From the NCBI GenBank assembly GCA_031369365.1, contig JANMOP010000036.1, positions 1 to 24,151 of the forward strand: DNA of 24,151 nucleotides, read 5' to 3'. The position numbers were made by a program, and so were the translations under genes. Positions 15,745-23,868 of the stretch are shown piece after piece. The notes below the pieces were generated by a model. The model was not told the origin of the DNA and did not search any database. It saw only the letters and a list, made by a program, of their open reading frames with translations. How positions within the stretch are numbered: the first letter of the stretch is position 1; every line of letters starts with the position of its first letter. Source of the DNA: Methylotenera_A sp031369365 (GTDB taxonomy: Bacteria; Pseudomonadota; Gammaproteobacteria; Burkholderiales; Methylophilaceae).

Positions 15745-16844
15745 TAGCGAATAAGCACTTTTTGTGGCGCTTGCTGGCTTGCTTTTAGGCTAAAGCGATG
15801 TATTGCAATGGTTTTTTGATTCTCGGTTTCCACCAACACGCGCCAGTCACCAGCACTTAAATTTTGTTTGTAGGTATAGCCGCGAAAGCCATTATAGCGG
15901 CCGCCGTTTAAACTAAAACCAATGTGTGATTGGCTTTGCCAGCCTGTTTTAGTTTGCTTTTGCCAGCGATGATATAAGCGCGTTTTTAGCCCTTGTGGCG
16001 CAAAAATAGACGAGAAGCAATAAATACGCTGTGATGTTCTTCCATTTGGTTGCAGCACCAAATCATCGCTAGTGTTGCGCCAAAATACCCACCAAGCAGA
16101 TTTTTGCTGACTTAACTGATACTCACCGTTGACTTTATTTAGCGCATAAGCCACCGCCATATCGCGCTTAACCAGTGGCACTGGCGGAATCATATCTGAC
16201 GTATAAGCCAGCATTAACAAGCCTGCCAGCAGCCACACAGGGTAAATGCTGCCCATGTGATTGGGCGTTTTTGTGTACAGCCAATAGGCAAAACCCGCGC
16301 CCATTAATGTGCTGATGTAAAACCAAGCCGCATGTACACTACCCAACACAAACGGCAGCACAAAATTAAATAGCAGCATGGCGCACAAGCCAAACAGCGC
16401 CCAGCTTAAGGTAAAGCGACGATAATGATTTTCTAAAAACTCGTTAGCAATTAGCAATACAGCTAACAAAAATGCCATTAACCAAGCCAGCCAGTGATTG
16501 GCGCTTTTAAAATATAAAATAAACAACGCGCTTAGCAAACTACCAAATAGAAATTGCAGCAAAAAATACGGCAGCCGCGAGGCGTACAGCCAATGTAAAC
16601 GCGCTGGCAGCTTGGTCGCGTCAGCCAAAATAAAGCTTGGGCGGCTAGTAAAAAATAAGATGAAAGCCGCCAGTAGCAAATAGCCCGCGAAGATAAATAA
16701 ATCTAGCGCCGCCACATTGCGGCCGATGGTCAGCGCATCCCAAATAAAGCCGCCAAAAAAGAAAACCGCTGGTAGACAACCGTCAAGCTTGCGGATGCGG
16801 TTAAAAAGGATGTGGCTAAATATACTGCGCGATGATGTAGCCAA
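15741..16844 (-). CDS. Polytopic membrane protein with DUF2914-like C-terminal domain
   Basis: The 367-residue protein has about seven or eight hydrophobic helices in residues 25-225, then a soluble C-terminal domain (about 225-367) containing VKRDMAVAYALN, WRNTSDDLVLQ, LYHRWQKQTK and SAGDWRVLVET, the pattern of DUF2914 proteins. The domain call is from memory of the family and is moderately sure. The frame starts with TTG at 16844 because stops lie just upstream and no nearby ATG or GTG exists. This start lies 29 nt inside the preceding gene, so translation is probably coupled. Function is unknown; it probably belongs to the acnB-linked transcript. Confidence 0.75.
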   Translation of the reverse strand: MATSSRSIFSHILFNRIRKLDGCLPAVFFFGGFIWDALTIGRNVAALDLFIFAGYLLLAAFILFFTSRPSFILADATKLPARLHWLYASRLPYFLLQFLFGSLLSALFILYFKSANHWLAWLMAFLLAVLLIANEFLENHYRRFTLSWALFGLCAMLLFNFVLPFVLGSVHAAWFYISTLMGAGFAYWLYTKTPNHMGSIYPVWLLAGLLMLAYTSDMIPPVPLVKRDMAVAYALNKVNGEYQLSQQKSAWWVFWRNTSDDLVLQPNGRTSQRIYCFSSIFAPQGLKTRLYHRWQKQTKTGWQSQSHIGFSLNGGRYNGFRGYTYKQNLSAGDWRVLVETENQKTIAIHRFSLKASQQAPQKVLIRY

Positions 16845-17214
16845 TAATGATACCCACTATTAATGCAATGGTTAGGCCGCGATAGGTAAGCACATCTTTA
16901 CTGTAACCGCGTTTAATGGCAATGTAAGAAATCACATAACCCACTGCGTTCAAAAGCCAAACAAAGCCAATGCTGAGTACTTTTACGATGAAGGGTCCAA
17001 CAATCGGCACTAGGCCGATAATGCCCACCAGCCAAGCAAACGCGCCCGATAGCAGGCCAATCACCACTGTGCCACCGACGATTACTTTATGATCAACGTG
17101 GAAGTAGTAACCCAAATAGATTAGCACTGCCAGCACCAAAAAAACTGGCAGCATGTGCCGCCAATCTTTCCAGTTAAATTTTCCAAATGGGTTTTTATCG
17201 CTTATTTTGGCCAC
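16816..17214 (-). CDS. Small hydrophobic membrane protein of unknown function
   Basis: The 132-residue protein has a basic soluble N-terminus (MAKISDKNPFGKFNWKDWRH) and about four hydrophobic stretches (roughly 22-38, 45-62, 64-98 and 112-131) with glycine-rich segments. I do not recognise the family. It starts with GTG at 17214, 3 nt after the acnB stop, and its end overlaps the DUF2914-like gene by 29 nt, so the three genes look translationally linked. That context does not reveal a job, and a link to aconitase may be only transcriptional. Confidence 0.7.
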   Translation of the reverse strand: MAKISDKNPFGKFNWKDWRHMLPVFLVLAVLIYLGYYFHVDHKVIVGGTVVIGLLSGAFAWLVGIIGLVPIVGPFIVKVLSIGFVWLLNAVGYVISYIAIKRGYSKDVLTYRGLTIALIVGIIIGYIIAQYI

Positions 17215-17217
17215 TAA

Positions 17218-19806
17218 TTAAATTGATTCCATAATCGGGATGACTTTTTTACCGCTGCTTAAAGTATCCAACGCGGCTTTGTACTCGGTCATTTGGTCAA
17301 AGTTTAAATACTTGTAAATATTTGCCGTATCGCTAAGCTTTGTCCCTACAGTTTCCATGTATTCGGCGTGGCTTGGCATACGCCCCAGCTTGGCACACAC
17401 TGCGGCTAACTCGGCTGAACCCAAGTAAACACGGGCATCGCGTCCCATGCGGTTATCAAAATTGCGGGTGCTTGTTGAGAAAACCGTGGCTTTATCGGCC
17501 ACGCGTGCTTGGTTGCCCATACAAAGGCTACAGCCTGGCATTTCGGTGCGCGCGCCAGCAATGCCAAATACCGAATACACGCCCTCCTCGCGCAACTGCG
17601 CCTCGTCCATACGCGTTGGCGGGGCAATCCATAGCGTGGTGGGAATATTGCCAGTGCCTTCCAATACTTTTGCCGCAGCGCGATAATGGCCGATATTGGT
17701 CATGCAACTGCCAATAAATACTTCGTCAATTTTGTCGCCCTGCACTGCTGACATCGGTTTAATATCATCAGGGTCGTTCGGGCACGCCACTAGCGGTTCT
17801 TTAATGCTGTTCAAATCAATCTCAATGATGTGTGCATATTCCGCATCGGCATCGGCTTGTAGCAAATCTGGTTTTGCCAACCACGCTTGCATATTCTCAA
17901 TACGGCGTTGCAAAGTACGCGCGTCTTCGTAGCCGTTTTCAATCATGTTTTGCATCAGCACGATGTTAGAGTTTAAAAACTCAATCACAGGTGCTGCAGA
18001 AAGTAAAACCGTACAACCATTGGCAGAGCGCTCGGCAGAGGCATCGGCAAACTCAAACGCTTGCTCAACTTTTAAATTAGGCAAGCCTTCAATTTCTAAA
18101 ATGCGGCCGTTAAACACATTCTGTTTATTGGTTTTTCCAACCGTTAATGTGCCCTCTTGTATCGCCGCGTAAGGGATCGCATTCACCAAATCGCGCAAGG
18201 TAACGCCAGGCTGCATATTGCCTGTAAAGCGCACCAATACTGATTCTGGCATATCTAGTGGCATGGCACCCGTGGCGGCAGCAAACGCCACCAAACCAGA
18301 ACCCGCGGGAAAGCTAATACCAATGGGGAAGCGTGTGTGCGAATCGCCGCCTGTGCCAACCGTATCGGGCAAAATCAAACGGTTTAACCAAGAGTGAATA
18401 ATGCCGTCACCTGGGCGTAAAGTCACGCCGCCACGGCTCGACATAAATTCTGGCAATTCGTGCTGTAGCTTAATATCCACGGGCTTGGGGTACGCCGCAG
18501 TATGGCAAAAACTTTGCATCACCAAATCACTGCTAAAGCCCAAACAAGCCAGCTCTTTCAGCTCATCGCGCGTCATGCCGCCTGTGGTGTCTTGCGAGCC
18601 CACCGTTGTTGCTTTTGGCTCGCAATAAGTACCTGGGCGCACGCCTACACCTTCAGCCAAGCCGCAAGCGCGGCCCACCATTTTTTGCGCCAGCGTAAAA
18701 CCTTTAGTTGAAACAATTTCTGGCGTTGCTTTAATGAAAATATCGGTTTCTTTTAAGCCCAAAGCTTTACGCGCATTGGCCGTTAAGCCGCGACCAATAA
18801 TCAGCGGAATACGGCCACCCGCACGTACTTCATCGGGCATGGTGACTGGTGAAAGCGTGAAAGTTGAGATAATTTCACCCGCTTCATTCAACACTTTTCC
18901 TGCATAAGGTTGAATGGTAATTACATCGCCCATTTTCATTTTGCTCACATCGCATTGAATGGGCAACGCGCCAGAATCTTCCGCCGTGTTAAAGAAAATT
19001 GGCGCAATTTTGCCGCCTAAAATCACGCCACCTGTGCGTTTATTCGGGATACTCGGGATGTCGCTGCCCATAAACCATTGCACCGAATTAATGGCTGATT
19101 TTCGCGATGAGCCCGTACCAACAATGTCGCCCACATAAGCCAAGGGCAAGCCTTTTTCTTTCAATTGATCAATTAAATTTAAGCCATCTGGCATTTTGTT
19201 CACCAGCATAGCTTTGGCGTGCAAGGGAATATCTGGGCGGCTCCAAGCCTCTTGCGCGGGGCTTAAGTCATCGGTATTGGTTTCACCATCTACCTTAAAC
19301 ACAGTCATTTTAATTTCTTCAGCAAGCGCTGCTTTATTGGTAAACCACTCCGCGTTTGCCCAACTTTCCATGAGTTTTTTCGCATGCGCATTACCCGCTT
19401 TCATCAACACATCCACATCGTGAAACGCATCAAACATGAGAATAGTGGTGCTAAGTGCCTTAACCGCTTGCGCCGCCATTGGCGTGCTTAACAGCTCCAC
19501 AAGCGCTTGCACGTTATAGCCACCCAGCATCGTGCCAAGCAATTGCACTGCTTTTTCGGGCGAAATCAGCGGTGATTTTGTTGTGCCATTGGCTATGTCG
19601 GCCAAAAACGCTGCTTTTACATAAGCGGCTTTATCCACGCCTGCTGGCATTTGATTTTCAATTAATTCAACTAATTGCGCCTCGCTACCAGCTGACGGAT
19701 TTTTAAGCATTTCAACCACAGAGGCTACTTGTTCTGCATTGAGCGGTAAGGGTGATAATTGTAGGGCGGCACGTTCTTGCACGTGGGTTTGATAGGCTTT
19801 TAACAT
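17218..19806 (-). CDS. acnB: Aconitate hydratase B
   Basis: The 862-residue enzyme interconverts citrate and isocitrate in the TCA cycle and, in many proteobacteria, also acts on 2-methylisocitrate. It has the AcnB layout, with an N-terminal HEAT-like domain (about 1-155), then the swivel domain ahead of the catalytic domains. [4Fe-4S] ligands are visible as Cys701 in IGSCMTNIG and Cys759/Cys762 in GCSLCMGNQ. Substrate-contacting stretches such as GGDSHTRFPIG and SSRKSAINSV are present. Length is normal (about 860). A GAG-type ribosome site precedes ATG19806. An EF-hand gene ends 31 nt upstream and a small membrane gene begins 3 nt downstream. Confidence 0.97.
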   Translation of the reverse strand: MLKAYQTHVQERAALQLSPLPLNAEQVASVVEMLKNPSAGSEAQLVELIENQMPAGVDKAAYVKAAFLADIANGTTKSPLISPEKAVQLLGTMLGGYNVQALVELLSTPMAAQAVKALSTTILMFDAFHDVDVLMKAGNAHAKKLMESWANAEWFTNKAALAEEIKMTVFKVDGETNTDDLSPAQEAWSRPDIPLHAKAMLVNKMPDGLNLIDQLKEKGLPLAYVGDIVGTGSSRKSAINSVQWFMGSDIPSIPNKRTGGVILGGKIAPIFFNTAEDSGALPIQCDVSKMKMGDVITIQPYAGKVLNEAGEIISTFTLSPVTMPDEVRAGGRIPLIIGRGLTANARKALGLKETDIFIKATPEIVSTKGFTLAQKMVGRACGLAEGVGVRPGTYCEPKATTVGSQDTTGGMTRDELKELACLGFSSDLVMQSFCHTAAYPKPVDIKLQHELPEFMSSRGGVTLRPGDGIIHSWLNRLILPDTVGTGGDSHTRFPIGISFPAGSGLVAFAAATGAMPLDMPESVLVRFTGNMQPGVTLRDLVNAIPYAAIQEGTLTVGKTNKQNVFNGRILEIEGLPNLKVEQAFEFADASAERSANGCTVLLSAAPVIEFLNSNIVLMQNMIENGYEDARTLQRRIENMQAWLAKPDLLQADADAEYAHIIEIDLNSIKEPLVACPNDPDDIKPMSAVQGDKIDEVFIGSCMTNIGHYRAAAKVLEGTGNIPTTLWIAPPTRMDEAQLREEGVYSVFGIAGARTEMPGCSLCMGNQARVADKATVFSTSTRNFDNRMGRDARVYLGSAELAAVCAKLGRMPSHAEYMETVGTKLSDTANIYKYLNFDQMTEYKAALDTLSSGKKVIPIMESI

Positions 19807-19837
19807 TTTTCTACTCTTTAAATTTAATAATAACTAA

Positions 19838-20200
19838 CTATTTGCTGCTTTCCGATAAAAACTCTTTTGCAAACGGGATGGGGCAGCCACCGCCTAGCGA
19901 TTGTACTTCCCACCTATCCAGCACTGCTTTTTGGTAATCTTTACCGTGTTTTAACGCTAAAAATGCGCGCACTTCAGTCACATCGGCAAAACCATTTTTA
20001 TCAGTATCCATTTTTACAATGTTTTGCTCAACCGTTGGACCAGAATAGCGGCCATCTTTATCGGTTAAATAATCCAGCACGCTAAGGCCATCGTTACTCA
20101 CATCGGATTCGGCCGCGCTGGCGACTGTGGTGGCCAATAACAAGCAAATTGTCGCAATCAACGCGGCAATCAATTTTAAAATTTTAGCGTCTTTTTTCAT
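19838..20200 (-). CDS. Exported protein with EF-hand-like calcium-binding loop
   Basis: The 120-residue protein has an N-terminal signal sequence (about 1-29, KKDAKILKLIAALIATICLL then ATTVASAA). A good EF-hand loop, DTDKNGFADVTEV, lies near residues 64-76; an earlier DKDGRYSG (about 47-54) is a weaker candidate. A single cysteine is in GGGCPIPFAKEF near the end. It stops 31 nt before acnB on the same strand, so cotranscription is likely, although a secreted calcium binder has no evident link to aconitase. It is distinct in sequence from the EF-hand protein at 13889-14212. Confidence 0.78.
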   Translation of the reverse strand: MKKDAKILKLIAALIATICLLLATTVASAAESDVSNDGLSVLDYLTDKDGRYSGPTVEQNIVKMDTDKNGFADVTEVRAFLALKHGKDYQKAVLDRWEVQSLGGGCPIPFAKEFLSESSK

Positions 20201-20339
20201 TCAACAATTATGACTGATTTAAGGCAAAAGGTGGGGTTTATAAGTGAGCAGGTCAAAGCAAACAATACCTACTTATTTCTCCTCGCCATACCAGCGCAAT
20301 GCCTGTTCTCGAGTGTTTTAATCAACCTCTAATATCTAG

Positions 20340-20389
20340 TTGTAGGCTGGGCTTTAGCCCGTCATATCGGGCTAAAGCCCAGCCTACAA
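20340..20389. repeat. Perfect 22-bp inverted repeat (REP-like)
   Basis: Arms 20340-20361 (TTGTAGGCTGGGCTTTAGCC then CG) and 20368-20389 are exact reverse complements around a 6-nt TCATAT loop. It sits 18 nt past the fumarase stop in the 207-nt gap before the EF-hand gene. There is no T-run on either side, so it may stabilise or attenuate the transcript but is not a canonical terminator. Its form suggests a dispersed palindromic repeat. Confidence 0.85.
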
Positions 20390-20407
20390 TTTAGGTTAAT
20401 TTTAATA

Positions 20408-21949
20408 TTAAATCAGTAAACTAATTTTAATGACCTCATGCCGAGCAATCTTGTCTTTCCAAATTTCAGGGCCAGTTTTGTGCACCGATTCACCCGTCAC
20501 ACTTACCGCCACGGTCACAGGCATATCCACCACTTCAAATTCGTAAATCGCCTCCATGCCTAAATCTTCAAACGCGATGACACGCGCGCTTTTAATGGCT
20601 TTGCTGACCAAATACGCCGCTCCGCCCACTGCCATTAAATATACAGATTGATGTTTTTTAATCACTTCTAAAGCTTCATCGCCGCGTTCAGCTTTACCTA
20701 TCGACCCGAGTAGATTCAACTCGCCCAGCATCATTTCACTATAATCATCCATTCTAGTCGCTGTGGTTGGGCCTGCTGGACCCACCGCTTCGTTACGCAC
20801 CGCATCGACAGGGCCAACGTAATAAATAAATCTATTTGAAAAATCCACAGGTAATTTTTCGCCTTTGGCCAGCATAGTCGCAATACGTTTATGCGCAGAA
20901 TCGCGACCTGTGAGTATTTTACCCGTCAATAAAAGCGTTTCGCCTGCTTGCCAAGTGGCTATATCGGCCTTGGTCAGTGTGTTTACATTCACACGCTTAG
21001 CCGCCGCGCTGGGCGCCCAATGTACATCAGGATAAGTGCTTATATCAGGCGGCGTGAGTTCTGCCGCACCTGTGCCATCTAGCGTAAAGTGTACATGCCG
21101 TGTCGCCGCACAATTGGGGATAATCGCGACAGGCAAGCTGGCCGAATGGGTGGGATAATCGAGAATTTTTACATCTAAAACCGTTGTCAGCCCGCCCAAA
21201 CCTTGCGCGCCTATGCCTAGATTATTCACCTTTTCGTAAATTTCTAAGCGCAATTCTTCCAATCTATTCAACTTTTCATTCTGGGCGCCCTTGGCTTTAA
21301 GTTCGTGCATATCAATCGGCTGCATGAGCGATTCTTTGGCTAAAATCATGGCTTTTTCCGCCGTGCCACCAATACCAATACCCAACATACCAGGCGGACA
21401 CCAGCCTGCGCCCATGGTCGGCACGGTTTCCAATATCCAATCCACAATACTGTCATTTGGGTTAAGCATTACAAATTTGGCTTTGTTTTCACTACCGCCG
21501 CCTTTTGCTGCAATGCTCACTTCAACCGTGTCACCCAGCACCAATTCTACGTGTGTCACCGCAGGCGTATTATCTTTGGTGTTTTTGCGTAACCCTGCTG
21601 GGTCGTTGACAATCGAGGCACGCAGCTTGTTATCTGGCAACAAATACGCGCGGCGCACGCCTTCGTTCACCATTTGCTCAAGTGTCAAGTCGCCCTCAAA
21701 CCGAACATTCATACCCACTTTAACAAATGCCACCACAATGCCAGTATCCTGACAAATCGGCCGCTTACCCTCCGCACACATACGCGAATTGGTGAGAATT
21801 TGCGCGATGGCATCCTTCGCGGCGGGCGATTGCTCTAGCTTATACGCCGCGCCCAGCGCCTGAATATAATCAGCAGGGTGATAGTACGAAATGTACTGCA
21901 AAGCGTCTTGGATGCTTTGAATGAAATCGGCTTGTTTAATGACAGTCAT
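20408..21949 (-). CDS. fumA: Fumarate hydratase class I (iron-sulfur)
   Basis: The 513-residue enzyme hydrates fumarate to malate in the TCA cycle using an oxygen-sensitive [4Fe-4S] cluster. Likely cluster cysteines are Cys66 (RPICQDTG), Cys184 (GAGWCPPGM) and Cys280 (IPNCAATRH). The alpha-type domain covers about 1-290 and the beta-type domain about 300-510 (GPAGPTTATRMDDY), fused in one chain as in FumA/FumB. L-tartrate dehydratase-like or mesaconase activity cannot be excluded. The ATG abuts the stop of the acyl-CoA ligase with no gap and I see no Shine-Dalgarno sequence, so translation is probably coupled. A perfect palindrome follows the stop. Confidence 0.92.
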   Translation of the reverse strand: MTVIKQADFIQSIQDALQYISYYHPADYIQALGAAYKLEQSPAAKDAIAQILTNSRMCAEGKRPICQDTGIVVAFVKVGMNVRFEGDLTLEQMVNEGVRRAYLLPDNKLRASIVNDPAGLRKNTKDNTPAVTHVELVLGDTVEVSIAAKGGGSENKAKFVMLNPNDSIVDWILETVPTMGAGWCPPGMLGIGIGGTAEKAMILAKESLMQPIDMHELKAKGAQNEKLNRLEELRLEIYEKVNNLGIGAQGLGGLTTVLDVKILDYPTHSASLPVAIIPNCAATRHVHFTLDGTGAAELTPPDISTYPDVHWAPSAAAKRVNVNTLTKADIATWQAGETLLLTGKILTGRDSAHKRIATMLAKGEKLPVDFSNRFIYYVGPVDAVRNEAVGPAGPTTATRMDDYSEMMLGELNLLGSIGKAERGDEALEVIKKHQSVYLMAVGGAAYLVSKAIKSARVIAFEDLGMEAIYEFEVVDMPVTVAVSVTGESVHKTGPEIWKDKIARHEVIKISLLI

Positions 21950-23596
21950 TTATCGTGAACTTTTTGCTGTAGCGATGGTTGAGCTAATGTCTTTACGCAA
22001 GATTTTACCATTTTTGGTGCGCGGAAAGTCATCCGCCAAATACACCGTTTTAGGCGCTTTGTAGGCGGCTAAATGTTGTTTGCCAAAAGCAACCAAATCA
22101 TCAGCTGTAGCGGTGGCGACTGGTTTTAAAATCACATAAAGCACGACCAACACTTTGTCTTTTTCCAACTCTTCTGCCACAGCGGCGCAATCGGCGACAT
22201 CGGGATGGCCTTTATAGACGCGTTCGATTTCATATGGTGATACGCGGTAGCCGAAGCTTTTGATGATGTCATCTTTACGACCTAAAAACCAAATGTAGCC
22301 ATCTGCATCGTATTTGGCGTAATCTCCCGTGAAAAAGGTGTTATCGTGCTTGTATTTCTCTGTTTCGTCGGGCAAGTTCCAGTAACTTAAAAATAGGCCA
22401 GGGTCATTATCTGGCACGCAAATCATGCCTTCTGCGCCTACTGGCACTTCTTGTAAGGTTTCAGGGTCAAGCAATTTAATGTTGTGGCCAGGTTGCGGAA
22501 AGCCCGCAGAACCTGGGCGAATTGGCCTATATTGGCTTTGGCTTAAGTAATACGAAAACTCGCTCATGCCAACCGCTTCGTAAATATCTACGCCAAAACG
22601 CGTTTTCCATTGGCTTAACACTTCATCCGACAAATGCTCGCCTGCACTCATGTAGTGGCGCAGACTGGGGATTTCGGCTTGGGTAGCAGTAGTTTTTTGC
22701 AAAATTTGCCGATAGATTGTTGGTACGCCAATAAAAATGGTGGCTTGATGTTTTTGAATTAAATCTAACCACACCTGTGCATCGTTTTTGCCTTCGTGCA
22801 CAATCACCGTTTTGCCCAAATACAGCGGATCCATCAGGCCTGATCCCAGCACGTAAGTCCAATTGAATTTGCCCGAGTGCATGATGCGATCTTGTGCATT
22901 ATCAGAGTAATTAAACCAATATTGTGCGGCAGGCTGGCGGCCAAGCAGGGCGCGGTGTGCGTGCAAAACGCCTTTTGGGTAACCAGTGGTGCCTGAGGTG
23001 TAAACTAGGTAAGCTGGGTCGTCAGCGCGGCTTTGGTAGGCTTTATCGCAAGCAATTACGCTGTTCAAACTTTTTTCTAAACTTAGTACATTTAAGCAAC
23101 CGTGCGCTGGCACAGCAATGGTTTGTGATAATAATATGTGCGATAAATTAGGCGTATCGCTTAAATTTTCGACAATTTTTTCTTCCATATTCTGCCAAGC
23201 AGTGTGGTCACTCACCAGCACTGTCGCGCCTGAGTCTTTGGCTAAATACGCCACTTCTTCGGCGGTGAGCAAGGTTGAAGTCGGCACGGCAATCGCGCCC
23301 ATTTTCATGGCACCTAAAAACGCAATTGGGTAATCTAGGCTATTTGGCAAGCGAATCAACACGCGGTCGCCTACTTGCACTTTTAAATTACGCAGCAATT
23401 GCGCGAATTGGTCGGTTTTTTGCGCCAATTCTGCAAAAGTAATTTGTGCTGTACCGCGAATATCATCTTCGACAATCATGGCGATGTTGTCGGCTTGCAG
23501 CGTGCCTATGTGTTTGTCGCTGCAAGCTACGCCGATATTGAAGTAGGCAGGAATGTTCCAAATCCATTCTGGGAAATTTTCAAACTTTTGTGTCAT
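21950..23596 (-). CDS. AMP-forming acyl-CoA ligase (ANL superfamily)
   Basis: The 548-residue enzyme activates a carboxylic acid to its CoA thioester through an acyl-adenylate. Visible motifs are the P-loop YTSGTTGYPKG (199-209), YEAVGMSE, FFTGDYAKYDADGYIWFLGR with the conserved Asp, and the C-terminal catalytic lysine near K531 in TKNGKILRK. Overall it resembles benzoate-CoA ligase and ACSM-type short or medium-chain ligases more than classical Acs, which is about 100 residues longer. The true substrate (acetate, propionate, aromatic or other acid) cannot be told from sequence alone. It directly precedes the fumarase gene with zero spacing. The upstream gap (23597-23868) holds only decayed repeats. 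Confidence 0.85.
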   Translation of the reverse strand: MTQKFENFPEWIWNIPAYFNIGVACSDKHIGTLQADNIAMIVEDDIRGTAQITFAELAQKTDQFAQLLRNLKVQVGDRVLIRLPNSLDYPIAFLGAMKMGAIAVPTSTLLTAEEVAYLAKDSGATVLVSDHTAWQNMEEKIVENLSDTPNLSHILLSQTIAVPAHGCLNVLSLEKSLNSVIACDKAYQSRADDPAYLVYTSGTTGYPKGVLHAHRALLGRQPAAQYWFNYSDNAQDRIMHSGKFNWTYVLGSGLMDPLYLGKTVIVHEGKNDAQVWLDLIQKHQATIFIGVPTIYRQILQKTTATQAEIPSLRHYMSAGEHLSDEVLSQWKTRFGVDIYEAVGMSEFSYYLSQSQYRPIRPGSAGFPQPGHNIKLLDPETLQEVPVGAEGMICVPDNDPGLFLSYWNLPDETEKYKHDNTFFTGDYAKYDADGYIWFLGRKDDIIKSFGYRVSPYEIERVYKGHPDVADCAAVAEELEKDKVLVVLYVILKPVATATADDLVAFGKQHLAAYKAPKTVYLADDFPRTKNGKILRKDISSTIATAKSSR

Positions 23597-23644
23597 TTTA
23601 TTTGCTTCACTTCAATAATATTTCTAATAATATTTTTTACTAAT

Positions 23645-23682
23645 TCCGTCACTCTGAGCCTAGTTTCTAGGCGAAGAATCCA
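23645..23682. repeat. CTCTGAGC-type intergenic repeat, degenerate
   Basis: The stretch CGTCACTCTGAGCCTAGTTT then CTAGGCGAAGAATCCAG resembles the widespread intergenic repeat that reads GTCATTCTGAGC...GAAGAATCC. It contains a short CCTAG/CTAGG palindrome (about 23658-23670). It lies just upstream of the acyl-CoA ligase gene and adjoins the broken repeat at 23717. Confidence 0.5.
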
Positions 23683-23716
23683 GAAGTTCGGTGTATGGCA
23701 CTAGCGATAGGCTAAA

Positions 23717-23823
23717 TTGCCCCTCTCCCCAACCCCTCTAGATTAAACAACTAAGCATCTGACTAGGCTGAGAATTACATCAGCCAAGTCATTGCTAATC
23801 CCGCTTACGGGCGAGGGCCTAAA
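23717..23823. repeat. CCCTCTCCCC-type repeat split by a 60-nt hairpin segment
   Basis: The outer parts (23717-23739, CCCCTCTCCCCAACCCCTCT; 23800-23823, CCCGCTTACGGGCGAGGG) match the repeat at 12724-12768 end to end. Between them lie 60 nt (23740-23799) absent from the other copy. That segment folds as an imperfect hairpin: 23761-23770 pairs 9 of 10 with 23781-23790, extended by AAGCA/TGCTA-type pairing outside. No target-site duplication is visible. Confidence 0.7.
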
Positions 23824-23868
23824 TTTAATTCACCGCGTAACGCAGCGATTCGCCCGAAAAATAAACTT

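Noticed and set aside
23740..23799. Possible integron attC site
   Set aside because: The block is a hairpin of plausible size, but I do not see the paired GTT/AAC core boxes at its ends, and no integrase or cassette array is present.
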